64,000 bases of DNA. It comes from Mikania micrantha. Its lineage: Eukaryota > Streptophyta > Magnoliopsida > Asterales > Asteraceae. The position numbers and the translations under genes are program-made. Positions within the stretch are counted from its first letter, which is position 1; every line of letters starts with the position of its first letter. The stretch spans positions 56,741,087-56,805,086 of the forward strand of contig CM018685.1 of the NCBI GenBank assembly GCA_009363875.1, read 5' to 3'. Below, in pieces: positions 43,491 to 56,366 of the stretch. The notes below the pieces were generated by a model. The model did no database searches, had not been told where the DNA came from, and saw only the letters and a list, made by a program, of their open reading frames with translations.

Positions 43491-45973
43491 CAGTTTAACA
43501 GATTTCAGTGAGTGGATCTCCACAAAGGTTGTTACCAAAGAAACTGAACTCATCGAAGCTCTGAAGTTGGGTGCCTGATGGGATTCTTCCAGTCAGATTG
43601 TTGTAGGACACATTGAAGCTACTCAAGAAATTCAAGCGTGATAAGGTCACAGGAAGCTCGCCTGAAAGCCGGTTAAGAGATACATCAAATGATGAGAGTG
43701 ATTTCAGGTCTCCAATCTTCACAGGGATCCTCCCTGTTAATTGATTTCTTGACAAATTCAATGATTGTAATGCTTGGAGGGCCATTAGCTCAGTTGGGAT
43801 GCTCCTGGAAAAGTTGTTACTTGAAAGGTCTAACATCATCACAAGTCCAAGAATAGTGCTATATCTGTCCTCTCGTCCCTTTATAACCAATGAAACACTG
43901 CCAATGATGCGTCTCTGAATAGTGTATGAGAAGATAAATATATCTGTTGTGGCAGCTTCTTTCCCAGAGAGGAGAGTGAAATTGTAGAAGCATCTTGGAA
44001 TATTTCCTGATAGATTATTATGTGCAAGATCCAAGATTTGAACACTAGTAAGATAACAAAGAGTGTGAGAAATATTCCCATCAAAGTTGTTTGATCGGAG
44101 GTTAAGAACTCTCAAACTCCAGAGGTGTGTTCCAAACCATGAAGGAATTTCTCCAAAAAGTTTGTTTTTTGCAAGTTGAAGGATCAGTAAATTCTTCAAG
44201 ATCTTTAGAGATGTAGGTAATCCTCCAAAGAGCATGTTGTTGTTGATATTTAATAATTGCAGTGAAGACAATGATCCTAAACTTCTTGGAATCCCACCGG
44301 ACAAGTTATTGTTCTCCAAGTTTAGGGACAACAAACTCGACCACTTATCCCAACACTCAGGAATGTCACCTGAGAGATTATTGTTCGCCAAATTAAGAAT
44401 TGCTAGAGTTTTTTTCACCATATGAGCACACCAAATGATGCAATGATCCCCCAAAGGAATTATTTGACAAATCCACGATCTTTATTTGTGAATTATTATT
44501 TGAGAGTATAGGTAACTGGCCGCTAAGTTTGTTAGAACTTAAGTCGAGCACTTGGAGCTATCACTTTGCAAGATAAAGTGACCTCAAGAGAGATAATCTT
44601 CCTATTGATTCGGGAATAATTCCAGAAATATGGTTATTTTCAAGTTGGAGATTTTCCAGATATGCTAGTTGTCCTAATTGATATGGAAGATGACTTGAAA
44701 GTCCTGAAGACACAAGGGATAACGACTCCAATCTTGGTAATTTGCACTTGAAAAAGCTTTCCAGAAGACTCGTTAAGCTGATATTAGGAAAAGAGTTGCC
44801 ATCTAGACCAATATGTCTCAAATTGCAAATATTACCCAATGATGCAGGTATTGTATTGTTGAGTACATTAGATGACAGTTCAAGGCTAAGTATGGAAGTC
44901 AAGTTGTGCAGGGCATCAAGAACCGAGCTTGAAATACCACAAGAACTTGTATCTAATGAAATGAGATTACCACCTACTGTAGACAGCCCTTTTAGTACTA
45001 ATGAAGAACTCATGAATTCATTCCCGCTAACTTGAAGTGACTTGAGTAAAGTCAAGTTTCTAAAGCTATCAGTGCTACTGGGAAAAGGGCCACGAAGACC
45101 ACACCCGCTTAAATCTAGTGAAACAAGACTAGTTTTACTAAAAATCCATTGTAGCACATAACTGTTATTAAAATCATTTCCAGAAAGATCAAGCAAGGAA
45201 AGAGATGTGGCATTAAGATTATCAACATAAGGATCTACATGCATCAGTTGACTACGGGACAAATGTAGTTCAACCAAAGAAGGAAGTGTGTTGATCACCT
45301 CAATCCAGTTGGTTGCTTGACTAAGGTCCATACCACTCAAATCCATGTGATGCAACCGACGAAGACCCGACAACCACCGCATGTTGGTGATGCTAGTATA
45401 TTCAGATTCATCAGTATCTTCATGAAAACTTCCAAGACATAGGGTGCGTAATTCTGTCAGATTCCCGAGCTGAGGAGGGATTGTTCCACCAAACATGGAA
45501 CTAGAGAGGTTAAGATATCTCAAGCTTGCAAGAGAACCTAGAAAGCTAGGAACTTCCATTTCACCAAAGTTGTTGCAGCTCAGGTCTAAATGATTGAGTT
45601 GCTTTAGATTCAGAAGTGATGGACTTATATCCCCTCTTAATCTTTGCTTCACGAATTCTTCATATTCTTCAATTTTGTTGTAATCATTCATTCTACAGTT
45701 GCCTCGCAGATGAATTTTGTGAACACGACCAGTAAAGTTATTACAAACAATCCCGGTCCAATTGCAACAGTCTTTATTCTCACCAACCCATGAAGCAAGT
45801 CGATCTGCTTTGTCTATGAGACCTTGCTTGAACTCAAGAAGTGCTTGTCTTTCATACTTGCATCGTACACCTCCTTTGTTATCATTAGATAAGCATAAAT
45901 GAAAGAAGGCTACAATCAGAAGCAAGTGAAAGTAGCAAGTTGTGGCACAAGAAAATGTAAAACCAACCCTCAT
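43402..45973 (-). pseudogene. RLP pseudogene with internal deletion and lost membrane anchor
   Basis: The N-terminus is well preserved: a signal peptide (HLLLIVAFFHLCLS), an LRRNT cap (YERQALLEFKQGLIDKADRL, CCNWTGIVC) and about 14 LRRs, open for 470 codons to 44561. There follow two adjacent stops (TGA TAG) and an abrupt join to a much later LRR. Compared with the 49.5-51.6 kb relative, roughly 150-200 residues are missing. A one-base frame change in an A-run near 44416 precedes the last block (43495-44454; SGTQLQSFDEFSFFGNNLCG). A TAA at 43495 then cuts off the acidic spacer and the TM helix, of which only a trace (SHGVDWDLIIS) remains. A TATATAAA motif lies about 45 bp upstream of the ATG. 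Confidence 0.85.
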
Positions 45974-46900
45974 TTTGATTGATAATGTACTAAATTACAG
46001 CACTTGAGATTGGAGTTTATATATAAATTTATTGAAGTGAATAATGATCATGCATTTCTGAGCTAATTAATCAACATCATTGAGTTGGTCAAAGTCTATT
46101 ATGGATTCGAATTTCATATGTTTCACATGCTTGCAGATTATTCTTGGGAATGAGATTGACATAATCATAGTTTAATATGTCTACTTCATTAATGAGGTCA
46201 TGCTTGAGTTAGAGATGTAGTCACTCCTGTCTTAAGTCACAAGGAGATGCTGAGTTAAATTTTAAAAAATATATATCATGATGATTTCAGTTTTTGAGGT
46301 CTTTCAGTTTTCTTAAAAAAAAAAACTGAAGCATCATGGGTATAGCCCGTTAGCAGATGAAGAGTCCCCATCTCAGCCTGCAACACAACTAGTTGAATAT
46401 CAATTTATCTGGAGATAGATGGGACATCTTTTGATTTGATCTAACTCAGACAATTAGTGCTAATCAAAATCAACTGTTGATCCAGCTGGTGTAAATGTTA
46501 TCTTTTTTCAATAATATATTACTAATGAAAATGAAATTTGTAAAAGTCAAAGTCAACTGTTAGTTCTTTTTTTTTCCTTCCTGTCATTGTATTGGCAAGG
46601 AGAAAGGGCCTATCTGTAAATCAGGAGTTTTTACACGTGATTTTAACTTTAGTAAGTTGAATCCTTTTACAGATTCCACATCCTCCTGTTATGAATTCTT
46701 GTTTCAACCTTTAATTTATTTCCACATCCTCCTGGCAGATACACAAACTTCTATAAGCAGTTATCCCAAATTCCTTCATCCCAAACTCTCTTTAGAAATA
46801 GGTCTGAACCAATATTAGGAAAGGATCCGCATATGCAAGAGTTAAAATTGCAGGTATTTATGCTCATAGTTTACATATAAATCCTAGAATTTGAATGCAA
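45974..46900. other. Upstream flank of the RLP, no gene seen
   Basis: A TATATAAA at about 46016-46024 (minus strand) may be the core promoter of the RLP at 45973. Otherwise this is AT-rich DNA without a gene. Confidence 0.4.
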
Positions 46901-46917
46901 TGATCATCCATTTTCCA

Positions 46918-47140
46918 TTTTTCTGTACAAATATTCAATGTCATACAATTGGTCAAAGTCTTTCTTAAATTTAAAATTCATATGTTTCACATGCGAATCA
47001 TTTGTACAAAAATACTCAATGTCATACACTTGCTCAAAGTCTTTCATGGATTCAAAATTCATATGTTTCACATTGAATTATTTGTACAAAAGATATTATA
47101 TGTTTCACATTGAATAATTTGTACAAAAGATATTATATGG
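46918..47140. repeat. Local tandem repeats around CATATGTTTCACAT
   Basis: Units containing TTGTACAAAAATACTCAATG, GTCAAAGTCTTTC and TTCATATGTTTCACATG repeat twice at about 78-bp spacing. Then a shorter TTGTACAAAAGATATTATATG unit repeats twice at about 40 bp. An isolated copy of the motif is at 46085-46130. Confidence 0.75.
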
Positions 47141-47142
47141 CT

Positions 47143-47200
47143 TAGACGCCCAATTTACGTCTACATATTTAAGCCGGTGTCTAAATTGGGCGTCTACAGG
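47143..47200. repeat. Inverted repeat with perfect 15-bp stem
   Basis: TAGACGCCCAATTTA and TAAATTGGGCGTCTA are separated by about 25 bases and would form a hairpin. The following 150 bp repeat GCGTCTA(A)/GGCGTC words. It may be one end of an uncharacterised element; no partner end was found. Confidence 0.65.
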
Positions 47201-47349
47201 CGTCTTAAGATGCCGATAGAAAAGGGGTTTTAAGACACCCATTTAGACCTTGACAAAGCCACCAACATGTGGGCCTGCATGTTTATAAAAAGTACAGATT
47301 AAAAGCGTCTAAAGTGGCGCCAAAAGCGGCGTCTAAGGGGCCTAAATTT

Positions 47350-49524
47350 GAGTGATTAATTTGGTTAAAAATTGGTCAACAATGACTAATTTTCCATTAA
47401 TTAAACTTTTCTTTTTAGCACCAAGTCTTTTTTACTTAATTTTCATTTTGACCATTTTTCTTTTCACTTTAATCCTTAATCTTTATTATCATTATTTTCT
47501 TTTAACATTTTTTAAATATACTTTAGTCTCTTATCTTTATTTTTTATTTTATAATTTCTTAACTTTTTTTTATTTGTACTAAAATTTTTGTAATTAATTA
47601 AACTTTTACTTTAGTTGTTAATATTTCTTACTTTATATTCTTCTACCTTTTTTCTATTACATTTTAGTCTTTTATCTTTGTTTCTTAGTTTCGTCTTGTT
47701 TTGTTTTATTTTATTTTAATACATCGGTTTCTCTATTAGAAACATTTATAATCGTCCAACTAACAGTACCAACTATCAAAACTTTAAAGGTTTAGTTCAC
47801 AAACTCGGTATAGTTTTATTTTAATTCCCTCATATTTTTATAATTTAAAGTTTATTCCTACATTAAATAACAAAACTTTTATGTTTAACCTTCTTGAATT
47901 AGGTAAAATATTATTTTAACCCCCCTTGGATTTTCAAAATAATACATTTATCACTACAGTCAATATTAAAACTTTTATGTTTAACTCATAACTTTTACGT
48001 TTCATTCCTAGACTCTATAGAATGTCTATGTTTTGCTCTTAAATTTTTACGTTCCAACTCTAAACTTTGTAGAATGTCACCCGGTCTCTTTCAAGTTTTT
48101 TGAGTTTGAGAATTGGTGTATACACTCAATGTTAACTCTTTTAAGTTTTGCTCTTAAACTTTTAGGTTTCATCCAAATTTTTAGACGTTAAGTCATATAA
48201 TGTTTTTTTCATTTGGGAATATATATTTAAATAACTATATGTATCGATATTGCACCAATTGTGGCGGACCAAATTACTAGTTCCTTATAAATTTAAAAGA
48301 ATTAATTAAGTTTATATTAACAGATGGTTAACCAAACCATATTTTCTAATAACTATATTAATGAACCGTTCATCTATAAATATCAAAACATTAATTTTTT
48401 TTGACAACATTTCTTTTTGTTTCTAAATTAGTTCAAACTAATTACACCTTTACCTCGTTTTAAACCTATGACGTTCCTGTCGAAAAAAACTGTTTTTATT
48501 AAGTGAGCACTCAACGTATCCACGTCCCCACCAAAATGTTGGTTTTTTTAGCAGCAAATTTTTCCACATTGTTCACTATAAGACTAGAATCTTGAATGAA
48601 TTTTAGAAAGAAATGTTGTAACATGCATTGGTATTATTGGGACAAATGCCCTTTGTATTAAAACATTAGTAAGATGTTCAGTTTTATCTCTAAGGTCTAC
48701 TGGTCTAGTTCATGTTTCTCTAATATCAAAAACTCAATTCCATAGCGATTGAATGCTTACAAATCCTTTGTGATTGTTCCCATTTTGAAGCTTAGGGTTT
48801 TTTTTTTTCCTCATGGTTCGTTTGTTTGTTTGATTAGGATTTAGAGGATATGACTAAGAAGCAACCAAGCAGGGGCGCTGGTTGAGTTGCAGGCGGGAGT
48901 CTAGAAGTGCATGGCCTCACCTTTAGGTATTTCTTCTAATTCTGGATGCTTCTTCCTTTGATTTTAAAATCTATGACAACGGTGAAATTTAGTTTGAAAG
49001 CTTTGTTGTATCCCAATCCGATTGACTCTTGAGGAGATTAGTCACCTCTGAAAGAGGTGGCGGAAATTTACAAGTCTCAAAATACATGTTAATTTTTTGA
49101 TGCGACGGTGGCCGAAACCACTATTTTTTCTCAAAAATGATCTTTTGGCCGAAAAATTAACCTGACTCTGCATTAATAATTATTAAAATGAATTCAATAA
49201 TTTATTATTTGATTTGATTTCATATACTTGTTTATTTCATGTTGATGATTATTAAAATGAGTTCATGTTGACCGATAAATTAATATTTTAAGACGGTTAA
49301 AATGTGTGAATTGCATTCCTAGTTAATCATGCTAATCCCCTCCATGGAGCTTTTGCGTAAGAATTTAAAAAAAAAAAATCAGACATGGCAAGCTAGGAAG
49401 CTCATTAAGAAAACAGTTTCTATACTCAGAAGGTATAACAGATCAAAATTACAACTTTACAACATTATTCATCACTTATTAAAATGTGACGCTGCTACTT
49501 ATTATTAATAACACAGCATATAAC
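47350..49524. other. AT-rich intergenic DNA, no gene seen
   Basis: T-rich pyrimidine tracts (47400-47700), then a stretch with AACTTTTATGTTTAA-like words repeated several times (47850-48190). Frames are Phe/Leu/Tyr-rich artefacts. A short ATG frame near 48852 (MTKKQPSRGAG) is too short to call. Confidence 0.5.
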
Positions 49525-52500
49525 TCAATTTTTTAACAAATTCCGAACTGTGGCCACATTCAGTGGAACGACAATGACCCAAAAACCAACAAAAAATCCA
49601 CACAAGATGCTAATAATCAATCCCAAATCCACTCCATGCGATATATCACCTTCTTGTAGGTTTTTAGTATGCACTGCTTGTTCACACGGCTTAGTCAATG
49701 GAACTCCACAGAGTTTGTTGTCAAAGAAGCTAGATTCATTGAAGCTCTGAAGTTGTGTGCTTGATGGGATTCTTCCTGTCAAATTGTTGAAAGACACATT
49801 GAAGCTACTCAGGAAATTTAAGCCTGACAGGCTTGCAGGAAGTTCCCCAAATAGATGGTTCAAAGATACATCAAATAATTCAAGTAACTTCAAGTCTCCA
49901 ATATTTTTTGGTATCACACCTGTCAACTGATTTTTTGATAAAGTTAATGATTGTAACGACTGAAGGGCCGTTAGCTCAACCGGGATGTTCCCAGAAAGAT
50001 TGTTACTTTAAAAGTCCAAAACCATCACTAGTCCAAGAATAGTGCTATATGTATACTCTTGTCCCTTCATCACCAATGAAGCACTACCCATAATGTCCAC
50101 ATTATCAAATCGTAAAAACACAAACTGACCAATTGAGGGAGCTTCTTTTTTTGACATGACACTAAAGTTGTTGAAGCATCGCGGAATATATCCAGATAGA
50201 TTATTTTGAGCAAAGTCCAAGATCTGAATAAATGTAAGATAACAGAGCTCATGGGTTATATTTCCATCAAAATTATTTGATCGGAGGTTTAGAATTCTCA
50301 AACTCGAAAGGTCTGTCCCAATCCATGCTGGAATGCTTCCAACAAGTTCATTTGTAGCAAATTGAAGGATTTTTAATTTTGTCAATTCCTTTAGAGAAAT
50401 TGGTAATTCTCCAGACAACTTGTTCTTGCCCATATTCAATGATTCTAGGGAAGATAAAGATCCCAAAGTAGTTGGAATTCTACCAGAAAGGTTGTTGTTC
50501 TCCAAGTTCAAGAATACCAAACTTGGCCAATTCACCCAACACTCAGGGATGACACCAGACAAATGATTATTTGCTAGATTTAAAGCTTCTAGCCATTTCA
50601 CACCATAAGGACACAAGAAGTTATGTAATGACCCTGTGAAGGAATTGTTTGATAAATCCAGGATAAATAACAATGAACCATTGCAAAGTTCTGGTAATTT
50701 CCCGCTAAACAGATTAGAACTCAAGCCAACTAGAACTAGTGTTGCAGGGATATCAAACAGTCTTCCTTGCATTTGATTTTGAGACATATCTAGATATTGC
50801 AGATTGGGGAATGATTTCCAAAATGATTTAGGCATGGTTGATGAAATCCTTGCATTTCTGATCTCGAGAAGTATCAAGTTTCTCTGTGTTAGCAGCCACG
50901 ATGGAAATTGTGGCCCTAAATCCCAAGAACCTAAATACATATATTGCAATTGGAAAGAGGGGATCCAGTTTGCACATCATGGTCTTAGAGTTAAGTTATT
51001 GCCTCTTCCATTTAGGCGTTTCAATCCCATCAGTTTAGAAAAATGAGAATCTGTCACAACACCTGTTAATAAATTGTTAGAGAGATCTAAAGTATTTAAC
51101 TTAGAAAGTTGACCGAGGCTTTCAGGATGGGTATCAATCAATTGGTTATTTGAAAGAACTAACAACTCCAATGATAATAGTCCTCCAAGTGAGTACTAAA
51201 TTGAACCAGAAATAAGATTCTCATCAAGGTCTAGTGATCTCAATAATGATAGTCTTCCTATTGAATCTGGAATTGGTCCTGTAATATGGTTGTGTCCTAG
51301 TTGGAGGTGCACCAAGTTTATCAGCTGTCCAAGCTGATCGGATAGAAAACTAGACAGTCTTGAGGACTCGAATGATAATGATTCAAGGCTCGGTGATTCA
51401 CAATCCAAAAAACTTTCAAGAAGGCTTGTTAAACTAATATTTAGAAAATAGTTTTCAGCCATATCAACATGTCTCAGATTGCAAAGGGTATTGTCACACC
51501 CCAAGCCGGCGGGCTGGATCGACTTTCCCGTAGGGCGGAAGGTTCTCGGGGCGCAATATCGTTTGATAATCATAGAGATAAGATTGTTTACATAGCACAT
51601 GAGATAAGATGAGAAATGCTAACATGACATTGATATAAAATTACAAAGTTAAATTACACAATACATGTTCATAATTTAACTAAGTAAATTTAACCAAAAA
51701 GAATTATTGAGTTTCTATCTTGTATCTGCACAAGATTTACAAAAGATGATTCATAGTTATGTCATTAAAAAATATGCACATCACAAAACTAAGCTAGGTC
51801 TCTTCCATAGTACACTAGCTTAATCCTGCTGCTCGTAATCTAAACATGTTCATCACCTGAGAATAATGCATTTAAACAAAGTTTACACTAGGTTGGTGAG
51901 TTCATAAGTTTAGTTATTTAAAAACCTTTAAAGTTATTTACACAACAACTTGTATTACACAAGTCTCAGTTATTCTCATCTGGCATTTCCTCATCCAAAT
52001 GACCTCTCTATAGATACACCTACAGATAGGATATCATCCAATTAAGTATGCTTATATATAGGGCATACATATCACGAATGAAGCCGCCAGCCCACCACAC
52101 ACCTAACCGAACTCAATACTACCTGTATTGTATATATAGATACCCATTTTACTACACATAGATTTACTCCCAATTAGAATTTCCCAAGTAATAACCCGTT
52201 ATCTCACATAAATCTCATCATAGCATAATAGTACTTTAAGAGTACTATTCTCCACAGTTATACATGGTGGATTTCCACAGTTATTAATGGTGGCAATCTT
52301 TTTAGATTTTAGAGAGTAAAATATCCACAGTTATAAATGGTGGTACTACCACAGTTATCAGGGGTGGCATACTCTCTGACGTACTATTACTCACATCTGA
52401 TTAGGAAGTGAGAGTAAGTTTGACACGTAGTTCTATCTCAATTGATCTATAGGATTGAATTGACCACATTGTAGCCACCACAAAGGCAAATCACAATGTC

Positions 52501-54540
52501 CTCAATTCATTCCTATTCCTTAATTTTCCCCAAGACCTCACAACTACCTACCACTAGCTTTTGACACGAGAGAGGTCAGTCTCTCTGCCTACTCCACAGA
52601 ATAAAAGTGGTGAGATAATTAGCAGACACTATCATACTCTTATCACCCGTGTCAGAAATGATAGAGTTGGAATAGGCTGTCTAAAAATCAAAAGAGTTCT
52701 TATAGTTCTCATCCCATAATCATCAACACATAACCCCATGTTCTTCATCACATAGAAATCCCATTAATATAACACACATGTTTTCATAGAATTAACTGAT
52801 CTATTCATCTAGACTTAACTGCAATATTCTAACAGGAATAGCAGTTATAATTTCCTTAGAATTAATAGAATAATTCAATAGGAATAATATGTAAACCTTA
52901 AAAGGATTACTGTTGTAATCACAAAGGAATAATAGTCTTATCACTTAGAAATCACATATATTGTCTCAAAGGAATAATAGTTATGAATTCATAGGAATCA
53001 TAACCGTCATGAATTCTTAGGAATCATAGATATAGTCTAATAGCAATAACAGTCATATTCTCACAGTCATTAACATTAGTATAATAAGGCATACAATTGT
53101 AATAACAAAGTAAAACCTTATTATCATAGAGTGTACTAAAACATTTAAGAAAAGGTTTTAGCATGTTCTAAGCCCCGCAATTAAATCAAAAGATTAGTAA
53201 AAAGGGGCATATGAACTCACCTGGTAGTAGTAGTACTTGACTAAGTAATCACAGAATGCACGCGCTCACTTGTTGTTCTTGAGATTGTATTCACGATCCT
53301 GTGTTTGATTCCAAATTATTTGTGAGTTATAAGTATAAGTTATTGGTGTGTGTGTTAACCCTAAAGTTGGTTAACACTTATAAACCTTTGTTATCACTTG
53401 ATCCTAATTCACTTGTTGTGTAATGTATTAATACTTAACCCATTCTAGTTTAAATATTAATATAATAAAGTGTTCATTGTTAATGTTTTACTCTTGAGTT
53501 ATAGCCTTGACACCTTGTCTTATTTTGAAAACATAACATTTCTTAGGGTTTTAGTGTTAACTTAATAACTTAACATTATGTTAACTTAAAATGTTTGTCA
53601 TTCGGTGTGCTCGGTTTTTGCTTTCGCTAAGGTTTCGAAACGTAAAACACGTATTTTATGTAATTTACATAAATAGTTTTCTAAAAACCGTTTTAAGGTT
53701 GTAATTCCTAATAAATATTTTCTATTTATTTTTTTCTTATTTTATTATTTCTGAATCGTTTATTAATTACGTTTCGTCAGATCGTATTACCTTCGCGCGT
53801 ATTCGTTCGAAACGTCACCCAAACAGACACGATGATGGCTTTACTTTCTGATTTTTGTTTTCCACTTTTCAGTTATCGTCCAGAACGTTAAACCGACAAA
53901 TATGTTTGTGTGAATCGTCACCCACGCAAACACACTGTCAGCTTATTATTCTGAAACGATACTGAATTTCTGTTTTGCATTAGATTTCCTCACTGACGGA
54001 CTCAACTAACCCTACCTAATTGCACATAGTTATATTGTTTTCACCTTGTTTCCTCACTGAATTGTTGGCCATATGATTTCAGTTATTCATGGAAATCATA
54101 TCGCAACCGCTATGTTTTTGTCTTTTGTTCCCACACTGTGTTATTTCTCATGATTTGTTGTACTTATGTATTTCAATTTTATTGTTTTATAGCCCTGTGG
54201 TCACACAACTGGTTAACGAATAGTTATTCACGTATAGTTATTTACACATAGTCATTGTGAAAGTACACATACGGTACAGATTGCCGGACGATCTGGTACT
54301 AGTTGTCACAGTTACCTAGTGATTTAGGTATTCTGCTTGTGAGTTGATTACTTGAAAGGTCAATACTAAGAAGAGAGGTCAAGTTGTGAAGGAAATCAAG
54401 AGTCGGACTCGAAACACCACAAGAACTCATATCTAATGAAATCAGATTACCACCTATGCTAGACAATCTTTTCAATAATAATGAAGAACTCATGAATTCA
54501 TTACCATTGCATATTCTCAGTGAGACAAATTTGAATATTG
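49525..54540 (-). pseudogene. RLP pseudogene interrupted by a solo LTR, N-terminus missing
   Basis: LRR coding sequence starts at about 54540 (FMSSSLLLKRLSSIGGNLIS) and breaks at 54311 within …PKSLGN. It resumes at 51491 with TLCNLRHVDM and ends with the C-terminal cap (SSFFDNKLCGVPLTKPC), an acidic spacer, a TM helix (IISILCGFFVGFWVIVVPL) and a short tail at 49525. In-frame stops are TAG 51196, TGA 50977 and TAA 50008. The rest of the frame is well kept. The signal peptide, LRRNT cap and first LRRs are absent: at 54541 unrelated DNA and then a Copia-like relic begin. Confidence 0.85.
51492..54310 (-). mobile_element. Solo LTR, about 2.8 kb, inside an RLP
   Basis: The ends read TGTCACACCCC (51492) and GTTGTCACA (54310), i.e. 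TG…CA on either strand. The RLP reading frame is continuous on both sides. The flanking pentamers GGTAT and GTTAC match at three of five positions, as an aged target duplication might. No ORF, PBS or second LTR is present. It is related to the 1140-3193 LTR (shared GGTTGGTGAGTTCATAAGTT-type phrase). Confidence 0.75.
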
Positions 54541-54746
54541 AATCTGACTAACACGCCTGGGCGGCTGGGCCGGGGTATGTTAAGCCCAAACTGCAGCGTA
54601 CACAGAAAATTAGCACCATAGGGAGTCTTTAGTTCGACCCGTTAACCGACATACTACACATAAATATTTACAATATTTATTAAACTAATCAAGCTTAATT
54701 TTCCAACAATGCCTCCCCTAAGCTTGATTCCCATTGGTTGTTATCT

Positions 54747-56192
54747 TCATTTCTTCTTGGTGACCGGTCCACAACCAGGTGGCCAGCTTCTAACTACAGA
54801 GATCTTCCTCTTCTTGATGGGTAGCTTCTTTGTTTCTTCCTCGTTGATCCTTTTGCTGCAGTTTCCAAGTTTATCTTCAGCCCTGCTACTTTGTCCTTCT
54901 TCCAGTGTGTAGATCGAACTTTCTTTTTGTCTTCTTTTGATATTGTTGTAATACCATTCAACCATATCAAGATATTCATTATAGATTAACAATAAACCAA
55001 ATGCTTTGTTCGATGGTATTCCTAAATCAGTGGCTAAGAATGGCCAAAATTCATTGTAATTAAGGCTATCTTTCCCACCATTCAAATGAACTGCCATATA
55101 AAGTGAATACAAGTTGATCCTCTTTTCATCAAGGATAGGTTCGAATTTTCCAATTTTCTTGATCACCTTCTTGTGAAACCATTTTATCATGTTATTGAAT
55201 TTGTTCTTTACTATTTCTTCCTCTCTTATGGTTGTGTTAATTGCTGCCAATAAGTCCAAGAATACAACCATGTCTTCAATAGTTTCAACTTCTTTTGTTT
55301 CCAATCCTTCGGCCGGTTCCTTTCCTTTGCCACCTTTTACAATTCTTTCTTTTTTCTCTTCATATAATTCCATTTATTCGAAACATTTCCACAGTTTTTC
55401 TTCTTCACAGAATGTATTTACATCCTTCCAATGGATGTTGGAATTCTTTTCTTCATTAACATATTCCTTAAATGATTTTCGATCGTCATTTAGTTTCTTT
55501 TCTTTAATGGAGATTTCATAATAGGGTTTTGTTATAAAACACACTGTTCCTTGAAATGATACTTCAAACCCTTGCCTTGTTAACATACTCAAACTTAACA
55601 CATTCCGATTAAGTTTTGGAATATAGAACACATCCTTGATTTTTATTTTTGTTCCATTACTTGGTAAGTTTGTATCTCCTTTTCCATGTATATACCCTTT
55701 GTTATTTCCAGTCTTAATTTCAATTCCAAAAGATTGCTTCAAGTTTTCAAGCAATTTTTTATTTGCACAACAATGGGTTCTTCTCTCAAGACCCACAAAC
55801 CACATTTGTTTCCGCCCCAATTCTTCCATCCCGGACACCACAAATTCGGAATTTAAGATTCTAGACTTACAAATTTCACGAAAATTACCGGGTCGATTGC
55901 AATAGAGACAAACGTGTTTATTGAATGGGTTCTTGTTCTTTCTATGCATCAATTTTCTGAATTTCAATGCTGCTTCCTTCCTTTTGATTTCAATCGGACT
56001 TCCCTTTATACCAATATTAAAATCATTCACCAAAATACGTAGGCTTTCCACACTCGAATCCTATCGATCCTCCCGATCATCCCGATCATCATTGCGTGGT
56101 TCTTCACGATCTTCCTGATCAAATACCAACGCCGGATTCATCACAGAAATGTCTACTCCATCACCGGAACCATTAACCTTTTGATCTTCCAT
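54747..56192 (-). pseudogene. Gag/protease-like sequence fused to an ARID DNA-binding domain, two in-frame stops
   Basis: A single frame of 482 codons runs from ATG 56192 (MEDQKVNGSGDGVDISV) to 54747, with stops only at TAG 56061-56063 and TAA 55374-55376. The second stop is followed immediately by ATG. Part 1 has a zinc-knuckle remnant CLYCNRPGNFREIC, in which the usual His is Asn. It continues as a Copia protease-like segment (DVFYIPKLNRNVLSLSMLTR). Part 2 (55373-54747, 208 codons) holds an ARID-like domain (RINLYSLYMAVHLNGGKDSL…FWPFLATDLGI…LLLIYNEYLDMVEW) and a basic tail (KKLPIKKRKIS). ARID domains bind DNA in chromatin proteins. As I recall, Asteraceae genomes have many genes with this pairing. 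The 208-codon part could be translated alone. Confidence 0.75.
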
Positions 56193-56245
56193 TTTTGTCA
56201 CGATTATAACAGAAATCTTCAAGTATAAACAGGCCTCACGATCTT

Positions 56246-56259
56246 CTGCTCTGATGCCA
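56246..56259 (-). other. Primer binding site of the ARID-carrying element
   Basis: The minus strand reads TGGCATCAGAGCAG, one base different from the common initiator tRNA-Met PBS TGGTATCAGAGC. It lies between the LTR and the ATG at 56192. Confidence 0.65.
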
Positions 56260-56358
56260 CTTATAGGGTGTGCATGTGTGTGTATTGTATTTGTAATCAC
56301 AACAAGATCGACAGAAACATGCACCATACATACATACATTAAACGTTAATGTACAAAC

Positions 56359-56366
56359 TATTTATA
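56359..56366 (-). promoter_or_regulatory. TATA box in the LTR of the ARID-carrying element
   Basis: TATAAATA on the minus strand, about 160 bp into the LTR and about 170 bp upstream of the start codon, in a CGACTATAAATAG context. Confidence 0.5.

Noticed and set aside
46918..47140. Possible CRISPR-like regular repeat
   Set aside because: Unit sizes vary, repeats are adjacent tandem copies with no unique spacers, and the genome is eukaryotic.
47352..47582. 76-codon Phe/Leu/Tyr-rich frame
   Set aside because: Product of pyrimidine-rich low-complexity DNA; no membrane protein family recognised.
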